A DNA stretch of 64,000 bases, from positions 1,116,001 through 1,180,000 of the forward strand of contig OZ240237.1 of assembly GCA_965198025.1 (NCBI GenBank), read 5' to 3'. The notes beneath the pieces are model-generated. The model saw only the letters and a list, made by a program, of their open reading frames with translations. It had not been told where the DNA came from and ran no database searches. A program made the position numbers and the translations under genes. The stretch is from CAYWWM01 sp965198025. GTDB taxonomy: Bacteria; Acidobacteriota; Terriglobia; 2-12-FULL-54-10. The stretch's first letter is position 1. Each line of letters opens with the position of its first letter. This document shows, piece by piece, positions 8,730 to 17,905 of this stretch.

Positions 8730-9845
8730 TCAAGGGAGCAACTCTCGTGCCAGACTCTGGGCTTGCGCCCTGACGGGCACCATCTCTTCAACTTGCGACG
8801 GGACATAAGTCGCCAGACGGGCAGGGTCGGGCGCCGTCAGCGGATGCGCGACCGGAACGTCGAGACGGCGGCTGTTCATGCGTGTGACCTCTGAAAGGTT
8901 GGCCTGAACAGTCTGAGTGAGCAGCCAGTTGACATATACTTTGGCCGCATTTGGATGCGGCGCCCGTTCGAAGAGCTGGAGGCCTCCGGTGCCCGTGGCT
9001 ATAGCGGACGTGTCCTCGGGGACCGGCTGGATATTGATTTCCAGCCCCTGGTCCTGAAAGGCGAGAAAAGCATCGGGAACAATCCCAAGGGCGATCGGAT
9101 AGCGGCCACGGATCAACCACTCGGCCTGTTGGCGGAGATCGTTCGCCACAACGACGTCCTGGTTGGTCAGCAAATCGCGGACTAAATCCTCACCGTGGAC
9201 CTCTAAGAGCATTTCGATAGCGCTCAGCCCGGCACCTCCGCGTGGGTCCTGGAGCACAATCTTGCCGCGCCACCGCGGATCTGTCAGATCGCGCAATGAC
9301 CGCAATTCGGTTTCCGGAATGACGTCCCGATTCACGTAGGCCACGAACGAAATATAACTTACGAAGCCGAGAGCATATTGCTTTTCCCGGTCGAAGAACA
9401 TGCGATCCATTCCGCCGAACCACTTCGTTTCGTCCAGGACTTCGGGCAGCAGGAGAACGGAACGAATCGGATCGAGGAGGCCTCGATCTTTCGCCTCATA
9501 GACCTGGGGATCGGGGCCGCCTACGCGCAAATCCCAGAGATACTGGCCAAGCTCCCGCTCACGAAACACGCGGGGCCAGAAGTTCCGGGAGTTGGCGCCG
9601 ACATACTCGACCTGGATCTCCGGGTACGTTTGCTCGAAGGACATGAGCTCGGTCCGCCACAGCTCGCGGGTAGGACCCGAGACGACAACCCTACCCTCCC
9701 GTTTGGCGGCAACCACGAGGCTGTCCCACTCAGATGCGGCCGGGCCCGGCGTGGGAGGAGCCGCCGCACGGTCCGGCTGCGAGGCCGGTGAGCAGGCTGC
9801 GAGTGCAACGAGCAAGATGAGGCAGAATGAAAACCGTATCCACAT
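8730..9845 (-). CDS. ABC transporter substrate-binding lipoprotein (Fe3+/thiamine-type PBP2)
   Basis: From ATG 9845 the protein starts MWIRFSFCLILLVALAACS, a lipoprotein signal with lipobox LAAC, then a low-complexity Pro/Ala linker. The mature domain begins 'WDSLVVAAKREGRVVVSGPT' and contains 'FEQTYPEIQVEYVG', 'DLRVGGPDPQVYEAKDRGLLDPI' and 'LRDLTDPRWRGKIVLQDPR'. This is the pattern of type-2 periplasmic binding proteins of the Fe3+/thiamine/phosphonate group. The iron-binding tyrosine pair was not assigned, so the ligand is open. It is the last gene of the importer operon, 73 bp after the permease. Upstream starts at 9884 (ATG) or 9947 (GTG) are possible. A ring-cleavage-type dioxygenase in the operon suggests an organic acid as a possible substrate (inference). 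Confidence 0.8.
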   Translation of the reverse strand: MWIRFSFCLILLVALAACSPASQPDRAAAPPTPGPAASEWDSLVVAAKREGRVVVSGPTRELWRTELMSFEQTYPEIQVEYVGANSRNFWPRVFRERELGQYLWDLRVGGPDPQVYEAKDRGLLDPIRSVLLLPEVLDETKWFGGMDRMFFDREKQYALGFVSYISFVAYVNRDVIPETELRSLRDLTDPRWRGKIVLQDPRGGAGLSAIEMLLEVHGEDLVRDLLTNQDVVVANDLRQQAEWLIRGRYPIALGIVPDAFLAFQDQGLEINIQPVPEDTSAIATGTGGLQLFERAPHPNAAKVYVNWLLTQTVQANLSEVTRMNSRRLDVPVAHPLTAPDPARLATYVPSQVEEMVPVRAQAQSLARELLP

Positions 9846-9918
9846 GAGCGCGTGGTCCGCAGACTCTCGTTCGTCCTGGACCATTCCCCGAACTCGACTT
9901 GGCTTAATCCTTATCGGA

Positions 9919-11640
9919 TCAGGCACGAATGCCGATCCGCAGACCAAACAAACGAGCCAGCAGAGCCACTCCTGTCGTCAGCAGCAGGACGATGATGCCG
10001 ACGACGGCGGCAGCTTCATACCGGCCATCCACCATGTAGTCGAGCTGGAGCATGGCCAGAGGCCGGTTTTGGTTGGTCACCAGCAGGGCGATGCCGGCAA
10101 TATTGCGTGCCGCCGAAATGAAGGCCACCAGCCCCACCGTCACGAGCACCGGGGTCAAGATCGGGAGAATCACCCGGCGAACAGTATACAGCCACGATCC
10201 ACCGGCGACCCAGGAAGCCTCCTCCAACTCCCGTCCGAGCTGGAGGAGATTGGTCTTCACAAGCTGGACGCCGAGGGTCGTGCTGCTGATGCCGGCGGCC
10301 AGGATCAACACGACGATGCTACCATAGAGCGGCCGCAAGACCGGCGTGTCCAGGAACAGCCACAGGAACCCCAGCCCCAGAATCAGGCCCGGGATCGCAA
10401 TTGGGAGCCAGGAGAGGAAATCCAGGATGTGCCGTCCTCGAAAGCGGGTGCGCACGATGATATAGGCGATCAGCGGAAACGCGATCATGGCCAGAGCCAC
10501 CGTGCCTGCCGCCAGGAGGAGCGTGTTTCCGAGAGACTGAAAAAAGATCGGATCGCGCAAGACCCGCTGCCAGTGTTCCAGCGTCCAAGGGTCGGGCAGG
10601 TTGAAAAAGCCAAACAGACGCATGAACGTCGCCAAGCCCAGAAACACCAAAGGAAGAACGGTGAAGAACACTCCCGTGCCGAGAACGGCGGCAAAAGCAG
10701 GCCACTTCCAGAAACCGAGCGAAAACTGCCGGGTGTGAAATTGGCCGCTGACGGTCGTGTAGCGACGGCTCCGACTGATCCACTGCTGGAATAGAATCAA
10801 TGGTGTCATCACAACCAGAATCATCACGGCGAGCGCCGTGGCGGCGCCGTACTCGGGAGGCTCGAAAAGCAGCAAACGGTAGATCATCGTGCTGTAGACG
10901 TAAAACTGGGACGGTGGCCCGAGCACCTGCTCGATCTCAAACGATTCGAGCAGGTGGATTACCGACATCAGCAGCACCACCAATACGGCTGGAGCGAGCA
11001 GTGGGACCACGACCCGAACCAGGGTCCGCAAGGGGCCGACGCCGGAAACTCGCGAGGCCTCCTCGAACGAGGAATCCAGGTTGCGCAGAAACGGGGTGAG
11101 GAGGATCACTTTTACGACCACCGACCGCGTCGCCAAGTGGACCCATACAATTCCCCAGAACGAATAGATGTTGAAGGGAGCTTGCTCCAAAGAGAGCAGT
11201 TCCATCAGGGCTTGATTCACAAGTCCGGAATCCGGGTCCAGCAGCAGAATCCATCCCAGGGTGATCGGCAAGGAGGGAGCGAAAAATGCAATCCAAAAGA
11301 GAAAATCGATCCAGTCTTTTCCTGGGAGGTCGGTCCGCGCGAGGAGCCACACGATGAGGATCGCTGCGGGGAAGGAAACGAGTTGGAGAACCAGTGTGAG
11401 CCGGGCAGTATTGAGGGTCGCCGCGAGCATGCCTGGCTCGGTGAGAGCCGTCACCCAGTTTGCAAACCCGAAGGCAGGTTCCTGGTTCGACTGGGCAACC
11501 TGGAAACTGTTCCAAAGAAGCAGGACAAGGGGGTAGAGCAGGATGAAACCGACAAGCCCAAGGACGGCCGTACACCAAAAAGTATGCGAATCGAGGCGAT
11601 GGGAAATGGGGAAAGCCAACCCCCGCTTCACTGTTTCCAT
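9919..11640 (-). CDS. ABC transporter permease, two fused membrane domains (FbpB-like)
   Basis: This 573-residue permease carries two BPD_transp_1-type halves in one chain, as in the FbpB family for Fe3+ and related solutes. Many hydrophobic segments are visible, for example AVLGLVGFILLYPLVLLLW near the N-terminus. Each half has an EAA-like loop that contacts the ATPase: 'SSFEEASRVSGVGPLRTLVRVVVPLL' in the first and 'LEEASWVAGGSWLYTVRRVILPIL' in the second (paraphrased by their ends EEAS and PIL/PLL). I chose the ATG at 11640, which overlaps the end of the ATPase gene by 13 bp and implies translational coupling. It feeds the lipoprotein binding protein downstream. Confidence 0.85.
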   Translation of the reverse strand: METVKRGLAFPISHRLDSHTFWCTAVLGLVGFILLYPLVLLLWNSFQVAQSNQEPAFGFANWVTALTEPGMLAATLNTARLTLVLQLVSFPAAILIVWLLARTDLPGKDWIDFLFWIAFFAPSLPITLGWILLLDPDSGLVNQALMELLSLEQAPFNIYSFWGIVWVHLATRSVVVKVILLTPFLRNLDSSFEEASRVSGVGPLRTLVRVVVPLLAPAVLVVLLMSVIHLLESFEIEQVLGPPSQFYVYSTMIYRLLLFEPPEYGAATALAVMILVVMTPLILFQQWISRSRRYTTVSGQFHTRQFSLGFWKWPAFAAVLGTGVFFTVLPLVFLGLATFMRLFGFFNLPDPWTLEHWQRVLRDPIFFQSLGNTLLLAAGTVALAMIAFPLIAYIIVRTRFRGRHILDFLSWLPIAIPGLILGLGFLWLFLDTPVLRPLYGSIVVLILAAGISSTTLGVQLVKTNLLQLGRELEEASWVAGGSWLYTVRRVILPILTPVLVTVGLVAFISAARNIAGIALLVTNQNRPLAMLQLDYMVDGRYEAAAVVGIIVLLLTTGVALLARLFGLRIGIRA

Positions 11641-12731
11641 ACGCTCAAGGCTGACGGCGGAAAGTGGACACGAACCGTTTGCCCTTCCCGATAGGAGGTG
11701 GACCGGGAAACATAGAGAACGATTTCCTGTCCGCCTACCTGGATGTGACATTCGTAGCGATCCCCGAGAAAAAGCAGCTTCTTGATGGTACCCTCCAGCC
11801 GGTTGCAGGGATCTCCGGTGGTGCTCTCTTCCACGAGAATGTCCTCGGGGCGAGTGGCCACGAAGACGCGCTGTCCGGCGGACGCCGACGAAACAGCAGC
11901 ATCGTGAACAGCAAGGATTCCTCGCAAATTTCCAACGAGCTGAATTTCCGCCCGATGGTCCGGCCCGAGCCGAGCCACCTCTCCTTGCAGGACCACGGAT
12001 TTGCCGAGGAAGTCTCGGATGAACGGCTTGCCCGGCCGTTCGTAGAGCTCTTGCGGGAGGCCGACCTGTACGATCTCACCGGATTCCATTACGGCGATGC
12101 GGTCTGACAAACTCAGTGCTTCCTCTTGATCGTGCGTCACGAAGAGGACGGTGATCCCGACCCGGCGCTGCAATTGCTTGAGCTCAAGGCGCATCTGCTC
12201 GCGGAGCTTGGCGTCGAGATTGCTGAACGGTTCATCGAGAAGGAGAATCTGCGGCTCGTATACCAGCGCTCGGGCCAAGGCCACTCGCTGCTGCTGGCCT
12301 CCGCTCAAGCGGGGACCTGGACGATCGCCGACCCCTCCCAGTCCAACCAGCTCCAAGGCTTGATGCACTCTCTTCTCCAATTCTTTCGCCCGGATTCCCT
12401 GTGCTCGTAAGGGGTAAGCTACGTTTTCAAAGACGGTCAAGTGCGGCCAGATGGCGTAGGACTGAAACACCATGCCCATGCTTCGTTTGTGAGGCGGTAC
12501 GAAGATGTGGCGGGTGACGGAGGCGAGCACTCGGTCGCGGACGTAAATCTCACCTTCGTCCGGGTGTTCTAGGCCCGTAACGAGGCGGAGCGTCGTGCTC
12601 TTTCCGCATCCGCTAGGGCCCAGCAGAGCAAACAGCTCTCCTTCGCGAATTTTCAGGCTTACGCGGCGGACCGCCCGAACCGGTCCGTAGAACCGGCTTA
12701 CCTCGCACAGCCGCAAGATGGTCTCGTTCAC
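11628..12731 (-). CDS. ABC transporter ATPase (FbpC/PotA-like)
   Basis: The protein has Walker A GPSGCGKST, a Q-loop (FQSYAIWPHLTV), the signature LSGGQQQRVALARAL, Walker B ILLLDEPFSNLD and the switch His (FVTHDQEEA), followed by a C-terminal TOBE-like regulatory domain of about 120 residues. That layout is typical of importers for iron, polyamines and similar solutes. I chose the GTG at 12731 (VNETILRLCEV) because CGAGGA lies just upstream and homologues start about here; an open extension to 12824 has no such support. It overlaps the permease gene and lies 104 bp after the dioxygenase gene in the same direction. Confidence 0.85.
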   Translation of the reverse strand: MNETILRLCEVSRFYGPVRAVRRVSLKIREGELFALLGPSGCGKSTTLRLVTGLEHPDEGEIYVRDRVLASVTRHIFVPPHKRSMGMVFQSYAIWPHLTVFENVAYPLRAQGIRAKELEKRVHQALELVGLGGVGDRPGPRLSGGQQQRVALARALVYEPQILLLDEPFSNLDAKLREQMRLELKQLQRRVGITVLFVTHDQEEALSLSDRIAVMESGEIVQVGLPQELYERPGKPFIRDFLGKSVVLQGEVARLGPDHRAEIQLVGNLRGILAVHDAAVSSASAGQRVFVATRPEDILVEESTTGDPCNRLEGTIKKLLFLGDRYECHIQVGGQEIVLYVSRSTSYREGQTVRVHFPPSALSVWKQ

Positions 12732-12835
12732 CAGGAATCCTCGCTGGGGCAGTCCAACACTCCGCCCAACGACCGCGAAATCCGGGACGGGCGGAAATGC
12801 TGTAGGATGGGGACGACCAGCCAATCCGAGGATGA

Positions 12836-13900
12836 CTAACGCCCCTTTGGAGAAAACGGCAGCAAAGGAAATGGTGCCGACTGCACAGTTTCTTCCGGCT
12901 CTTCGCGGTAGAGGCCAAGCGTCCGGAAGACCGGAATGTCATTGACCGAAAACAGAATGGCGGCTTCGGTCTGCGAACGGTTGCGGTGTTCGTGCCAGCT
13001 CCAGTTCGGGATGGCAAAGGCGTCGTGGCGGTTCCAATCGATCCGCTCGTTTTCCACAAGAGTTTCCCCTGCGCCTTGCACGACGAAATAGACTGCGCTT
13101 GAGGTGTGGCGGTGGCGTTCCGTCTGTTCACCCGGCCGTAGCATTTGAATCCAGCAGCTCAACGTCGGCAGGACCGAGGCCGCCGTCCCGGGGTTCGCAT
13201 ACTCCAGCGAAACGCCGTCATACGGACTGCCGTTGGCGCTCGTCAGGCGTTGCAACTGCTTCTGGGTTTCGACCCAGGAATACCGCAGGGGCCTTTGCCT
13301 GCCGGCTTGTTCTGGCCAGCGTTCCCTCACGCTTGCCGGGCTCACCTCCTGGCTCTCCTCGGAATACGGTTCGTAAAACGTGGCATTGAGCATAGCGATG
13401 AGCGAGGCGTCGAGCACGTCCAGCCAAACGACCCTCTCTGCACTCTCATTGTGATGGTCGTGCCAGCTCCAGGACGGGGTCAGGACCAGATCGTAATTCT
13501 CCATGGGGCAAACCGTGCCGTCAACGACTGTGTAGGCCTGAGGAGAGCCTTGGACCACAAACCGGATCGCGGCGATCGAGTGACGATGTGCCCAGGCAGT
13601 TTCTCCCGGCTGCGCCATTTGCAGCCCCATCCGGATGGTGTGTGTCGCCCCGCCACGTTCCAATCCGGGATTCATGTAGCTCAGGTGCCGGCGCGCAGTG
13701 AAACTTTCCGGAAGCACGTCGCACGCTTTCAACAGGAGCGGATACACGTCGGACCAGGGCCAGAGATGCGGCGCGCCGGCTGGCTGCGGACCTCCAATGC
13801 AACGGACCAGCACTTCGTCGCTCTTCCACTGGCCACGGAGGTGGCGCCGGGCGATCTGGCGGTCAAACAGTTCGAGGATCTTCTTTTCCTTCGTCCGCAC
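12836..13900 (-). CDS. Gentisate 1,2-dioxygenase-like bicupin
   Basis: This 354-residue protein has two cupin domains. The first carries the iron-ligand pattern AHRHSIAAIRFVVQG (His105, His107) and WSWHDHHNE (His147, His149). The second repeats it (RHRHTSSAVYFVVQGAGE; NWSWHEHRN). This is the organisation of gentisate and 1-hydroxy-2-naphthoate dioxygenases, which cleave a dihydroxy-aromatic or hydroxy-carboxylate ring with Fe(II) and O2. Length and motifs fit; the exact substrate is not assignable. The start is a GTG at 13900, 43 bp after propeller copy B, with the importer genes downstream. I infer an operon for uptake and oxidation of an aromatic acid. No downstream maleylpyruvate pathway genes are present. 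Confidence 0.8.
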   Translation of the reverse strand: MRTKEKKILELFDRQIARRHLRGQWKSDEVLVRCIGGPQPAGAPHLWPWSDVYPLLLKACDVLPESFTARRHLSYMNPGLERGGATHTIRMGLQMAQPGETAWAHRHSIAAIRFVVQGSPQAYTVVDGTVCPMENYDLVLTPSWSWHDHHNESAERVVWLDVLDASLIAMLNATFYEPYSEESQEVSPASVRERWPEQAGRQRPLRYSWVETQKQLQRLTSANGSPYDGVSLEYANPGTAASVLPTLSCWIQMLRPGEQTERHRHTSSAVYFVVQGAGETLVENERIDWNRHDAFAIPNWSWHEHRNRSQTEAAILFSVNDIPVFRTLGLYREEPEETVQSAPFPLLPFSPKGR

Positions 13901-13943
13901 TCCGATGTTCCGTCGGTTCCGGATTCAAGAGCGAACCACGCGG

Positions 13944-16133
13944 CTAAAAAAGTTCCGGAAAGTAGAACGTCAGGACGGCGTTCAAAGTCATGTCCGCGAT
14001 CATGAGCTCTTTGTCCTTCGGGTTCAACGCAACTCCACGCGGCTTCTTGAGCGTGCTTCGGGGCCCGGCGAGCTTCCAGCGTGGCGGAACGTCGCCGTCG
14101 TCGTGAACGCTCCAGACGCCCACGAAGGCTCCCTCCGGCTCCGACTTCCCGTAGGAATCGCCCGTCTGCGCCGCGATGATCCAGCCCTTGGGCGAATATG
14201 TCACGATCTGGTTGAGGTTGCCGATCCCCGATCGCGGCCCCACGATAATCCCCCGCGGCTTGGCGTTTCCGGTGTCGGAACGGTTAAAAATCAGCAAACC
14301 GCCGAATCCGTTCCGGTAGGATCGATGCGTGCCGGCCACAATCACACCATGAACCGGGTCCACGGCAACGGCCTGCGCCCGATACAACGTCGTTTCCGGT
14401 CCCTGGATGACCCGCAGGGGCGGCACGTCGCCGTTTCCGGTGCGTGGAAAGACCAGGATCCGGTCCCCTGCCGGGATCACAATTTCGTCGTGAACGGGGT
14501 CCACGTCCAAACGGTCCACGCCGCCCGCCTGAGCGCCCGTTCCCTGAAGTTGGGTGTTTGGCCCTTGAATGACCCGAAGCGGCGCTTCGTCTCCGTTTGC
14601 TCCTCCCCGGAATACCAGGATTGCCTGCGCGAACGGATTTGTCACCAGGAATTCATCATGCACGGCGTCATACCGGATATCGTGCATGGTCCGGCTCAGC
14701 AGAGTTTTCTGACCCGCCAGCATTCTCGTGGGCGTTGTGTTTTCTTCTGCCAGCCTGGCAAACGCCGCAATCTGCGGGTGAGCCACTCAGTTCGGTACGA
14801 GGATCTCATCCCGGCGACTGTCATACGCAGTCGCGCCCGGATTGCCGATCCCCAAGGCGATTTTTCCTGCCGGGGCGCTTCGGATGACTCGCAGCGGCTC
14901 TACGTCACCGTCTGCCGTCCTGGGGAACACGCGCGCGGAATGGTTTCCCATATTGGAAACCCAGAGTTCATCGTGTTCCAGATCCACGAATAATCCCGTT
15001 GGGTTCTTGAGGCCTGCCTTGGAACCCCGGAGGATGCGCACGGGGGGCACGTTGCCGGAATCAGTCATCCGAAAAACCAGGACCGAATCTCCGACGTCGT
15101 TGGCAATATAGAATTCGCCATGCTCTGAGTCCACGAAGAGATGGGAGGGCCAGTTGAGCTGCGTGCGCGGGCCTTCAATGATGCGGATGGGAGGCGTGTC
15201 TCCGCTTGCTTGGAGTGGATAGACTGTAATCGAGGGCGGTTCGAAACGGCCCACGCGCGGCGGATGGGTGTTCTTCACGTTACCGTGATTGCTGACGAAC
15301 ATCCAGCCGTTCTTGGCGTCGACTGCAATACCGTGCGGGTCCTCGAGCTCGGTGCGGTCTCCGGCCAGCCTGCGGATTGGTTGGTCCTCTCCGCTCGCAG
15401 ATTTCGGGTAGACCACAACCGCGTTGGTGTGCTGGACGGTGAGGAACATCTCCTGCGCCTGTTCGTCTACCGCAATCCCGTACGTGCCGTGCGGGGTGTA
15501 CAACTCCCGTTTGGGCGCGACGTTGCCTTGCGCCTCGCGCGGAAAAACCACCAGGGTGTCCATGGTGTCATTGGAAACGGAGTAAACGTCCCCGCTAGTT
15601 GGGTCTACGTATAAGGCGCAGTTGAATTCGAGTTTCGTATTGATCCCTCCCACGATCCGCTTCGGTTCGCTAAACCCTGCCTCGGGGGGAGTGTTGGTCA
15701 GTCGGTCGAAGACCTTGTAACCGAACAAGTTCTCGTCCTGCAGATAGACCTCGTTCGAAATCAGATCTACAGCCACGGCACTATAGGTGGGGTAGGTGTC
15801 GCGGATTGCCCGGACCGGCGCTCGGTCGATAGCAATGCCGGGTGGCGTGCCGCCTCCACTGCCGGTCTCGCCGCGTTGCGGGATGCTTCCTGCGAGAGTG
15901 TACATAGCGCTGGCAGGCGTCCACAGGCATTGCATCCCTTCCACTGCTTGCAGCGGCTCGGCGGAGACAATCTGGGGCTGCCCCGTGGGCTGTCGTAAGG
16001 CAGCCTGCGATGCGCTCGCTAACTCCGAAACTTGGGGCCTGCGGGCAATCAGGACGGCGGATCCAAATAGGAAGACTAGTAGGAAGATGCCAGCCCATCC
16101 TGGATTCCGTTTCACTGGAATGGTGTGTGCCAT
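13944..16133 (-). CDS. NHL-type beta-propeller protein with in-frame TGA, candidate selenoprotein (copy B)
   Basis: ATG 16133 is preceded by GAGGAG at a normal distance. The N-terminal anchor (WAGIFLLVFLFGSAVLIA) is followed by 'QIVSAEPLQAVEG' and the same propeller strands as copy A, including the conserved LEFNCALYVD and DENLFG. The TGA at 14789-14787 is codon 449, in the context DEILVPN-TGA-VAHPQIAAF; the frame then continues to a TAG at 13946-13944. The full product would have 729 residues. The two halves taken separately are 16133-14787 and a GTG-started 14786-13944. It follows the DapA-like gene by 37 bp and precedes the dioxygenase by 43 bp, so it belongs to a redox-flavoured operon. 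Sec insertion is inferred from the shared TGA and hairpin, not proven. Confidence 0.8.
14744..14764 (-). promoter_or_regulatory. SECIS-like hairpin downstream of the TGA in copy B
   Basis: On the minus strand TTTGCCA (14762-14756) pairs with TGGCAGA (14752-14746) around a GGC loop. A further C-G pair closes beyond one G-A mismatch. The loop starts 32 nt after the TGA, the same distance as in copies A and C. Confidence 0.55.
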
Positions 16134-16170
16134 ATCGTTCTCCTCTGCCTACGTTCTAAGCGGGACGGTA

Positions 16171-17091
16171 TCAACCAACCCGCAGGGCGATTCCTGCCTT
16201 TTCTATTGCGGCTTCCAGCGACTCAATTTCCTTCACCGACAGTTCCTCCGTCTTCCAGCGGGGATAGCGCTGGACGGCAAAGCCACGCAGCCGGGCTACG
16301 GCAGTGAGCGCCGCTCTTCCTTTATCTTTTATCGAGCCTATCGCCGTCGTCAGTTCGAACAACACGCGCTGGAAATCGCAGGCCTCTTTCCACTTCTCTT
16401 GCTGAATCGCGCTCCAGAGTCCGACGCAGAGTTCCGGAAAGAAGCTAGTAGGAGGGTGGATCGCCCCACTCACTCCCAACGGAACGGCTGCCAGCAAATT
16501 GAAAATGGAGCCGGAAAAGACACCGAAGCCCGGCGGGGCAAGATGGACATAGCGCAGCAATTCCTCCACCCCGATATAGGCGGCCTTGATGCCGCACAGA
16601 GACGGAATGGCTTCCACGTATTCTTTGACCTTTTCCGGGGTCAGATGAACGCCGGTGTAGCGTGGATTGTCGTAGAGATAGATGGGAACTGCTTCTCCAA
16701 CGGCTGCTTCCACGCTGCGAATGTGTTCGAAGACTTCATGATCCGAATGATCGCTATAGTAGAAGGGAGGCACGACCGCGATGGCTGCCGCCCCGCACGC
16801 CTTGGCATGAAGAGCCAGTTCGATGGTGCTCTCCGTGTCGGCGCAGCCCACATGCGTTACGACGGGAATACGCTCCCGCACCTGAGCGACGACCGCTTCG
16901 GCGGCACGCTTTCGCTGTGCGACAGTCATAACCGGGCCCTGCCCGGCGGAGCCGAGAATGAACAGGCCGTGCACACCGCTCCGGACCATGAACTCGGCCA
17001 TCTCCCGCAGGACGGACTCGTCCACTTCGCCCGCCGGATCGAAGGGCGTAATCAGCGGAACCAAAATCCCCTGGCAGACTGTCTTTGCCAT
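16171..17091 (-). CDS. Dihydrodipicolinate synthase (DapA)-family lyase/aldolase
   Basis: A TIM-barrel class-I aldolase-type protein of 306 residues. From ATG 17091 it has VPLITPFDPAGEVDE near the N-terminus, the catalytic tyrosine in YLYDNPRYTG (Tyr140) and the Schiff-base lysine in CGIKAAYIG (Lys169). The usual GTTGE loop reads GSAGQGP, with Gln where true DapA has Glu. Together with the location outside any lysine gene cluster, this argues for a sugar-acid or keto-acid lyase/hydratase rather than lysine biosynthesis. The upstream gene stops 13 bp before it and AGTAGGA serves as ribosome-binding site. Shared operon with a diiron protein and a dioxygenase suggests cleavage of an organic-acid intermediate (inference). 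Confidence 0.8.
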   Translation of the reverse strand: MAKTVCQGILVPLITPFDPAGEVDESVLREMAEFMVRSGVHGLFILGSAGQGPVMTVAQRKRAAEAVVAQVRERIPVVTHVGCADTESTIELALHAKACGAAAIAVVPPFYYSDHSDHEVFEHIRSVEAAVGEAVPIYLYDNPRYTGVHLTPEKVKEYVEAIPSLCGIKAAYIGVEELLRYVHLAPPGFGVFSGSIFNLLAAVPLGVSGAIHPPTSFFPELCVGLWSAIQQEKWKEACDFQRVLFELTTAIGSIKDKGRAALTAVARLRGFAVQRYPRWKTEELSVKEIESLEAAIEKAGIALRVG

Positions 17092-17104
17092 GCTTGGTCG
17101 CGTC

Positions 17105-17905
17105 CTACTTGGAGCCGGTCTTGGAATGCCTGTACACTCCGTCAAAGAACAAACCGTAGAAGTCGACCGCTGTCAACGGACTGTACTCCAGTGTAAAGCC
17201 TGGCCGCATCGAGACTTCTCCTGCCTCCAGAAGCCGCTGCAACACCGTGCGATTGAACTCTCCGTGGCCCATGACCCCTTCGTCATGCTCTTCGAGATCA
17301 GCCTCCTCGTGGGTACGGAAGTATTGGGTCTGGTCGAGGCCCAGTCCGTACTTCTCCGTAAGCGCCTGTCTCCACTCCCTTGCCCAGTACCCAATGGGTT
17401 CTTCCGTCGCCACGCCCGACCACCACTCGAGCATCGTTCCTTCGTGCATCAGGCCGCGCTTGAATTCGAGGATGCCCCGGCACTCAGCAAGCATCCGGCA
17501 TTCGATCACTTCGTTATCGGGCACGCCGAAGACCTTGCTTTGCTCCATGACCACCTTGACGTGTCCAGGCGGCTCGGGATGGATGTACTCATCTGCCACC
17601 TTAGCACTGAACGCCGCTAGCAGGTCCCAATGTCGCTTCAGAAACCCGATGTGCCGCTGGTACGTACAGGCGATGATGTTGTTGATCTCGAAAACGTAAT
17701 ACGCCCAGTTCTTCCAAAACAGCCGGATAGCGTCCATCGGGAGAGTGCCCCTGCGCAGCTCTTCCATAAACGGCCCGGCGTTGACGCGATCGTCCCATCG
17801 CGCCAGTGTCTTGCGGTAGAGGTCGTCGACGAGCGCCTTCGCCTCTTCCCGGTCCATCTTTTTGCCTAACTCCAGTTTTGGGGCGCTATTGATCGCCGGA
17901 CCCAT
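17105..17905 (-). CDS. Heme-oxygenase-like diiron (PqqC/TenA-fold) protein
   Basis: A 266-residue mostly helical protein with an excellent ribosome-binding site (GGAGAGGAG) before ATG 17905. Candidate metal ligands follow the iron-containing redox enzyme pattern: Glu73 (VFEINNI), Glu106 and His114 in 'DEYIHPEPPGH', His199 with Asp203 and His207 in 'THEEADLEEH'. Members of this superfamily include TenA, PqqC and the newer heme-oxygenase-like diiron oxidases, which cleave C-C bonds or oxidise amines. Which of these applies is not clear, and PqqC itself usually has other neighbours. It is the first gene of the long minus-strand operon with a DapA-family lyase, propeller copy B, dioxygenase and importer. 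Confidence 0.7.
   Translation of the reverse strand: MGPAINSAPKLELGKKMDREEAKALVDDLYRKTLARWDDRVNAGPFMEELRRGTLPMDAIRLFWKNWAYYVFEINNIIACTYQRHIGFLKRHWDLLAAFSAKVADEYIHPEPPGHVKVVMEQSKVFGVPDNEVIECRMLAECRGILEFKRGLMHEGTMLEWWSGVATEEPIGYWAREWRQALTEKYGLGLDQTQYFRTHEEADLEEHDEGVMGHGEFNRTVLQRLLEAGEVSMRPGFTLEYSPLTAVDFYGLFFDGVYRHSKTGSK

Noticed and set aside
13698..14993. A 431-codon plus-strand frame across the dioxygenase and propeller copy B
   Set aside because: It is antisense to two well-supported genes and shows no domain pattern.
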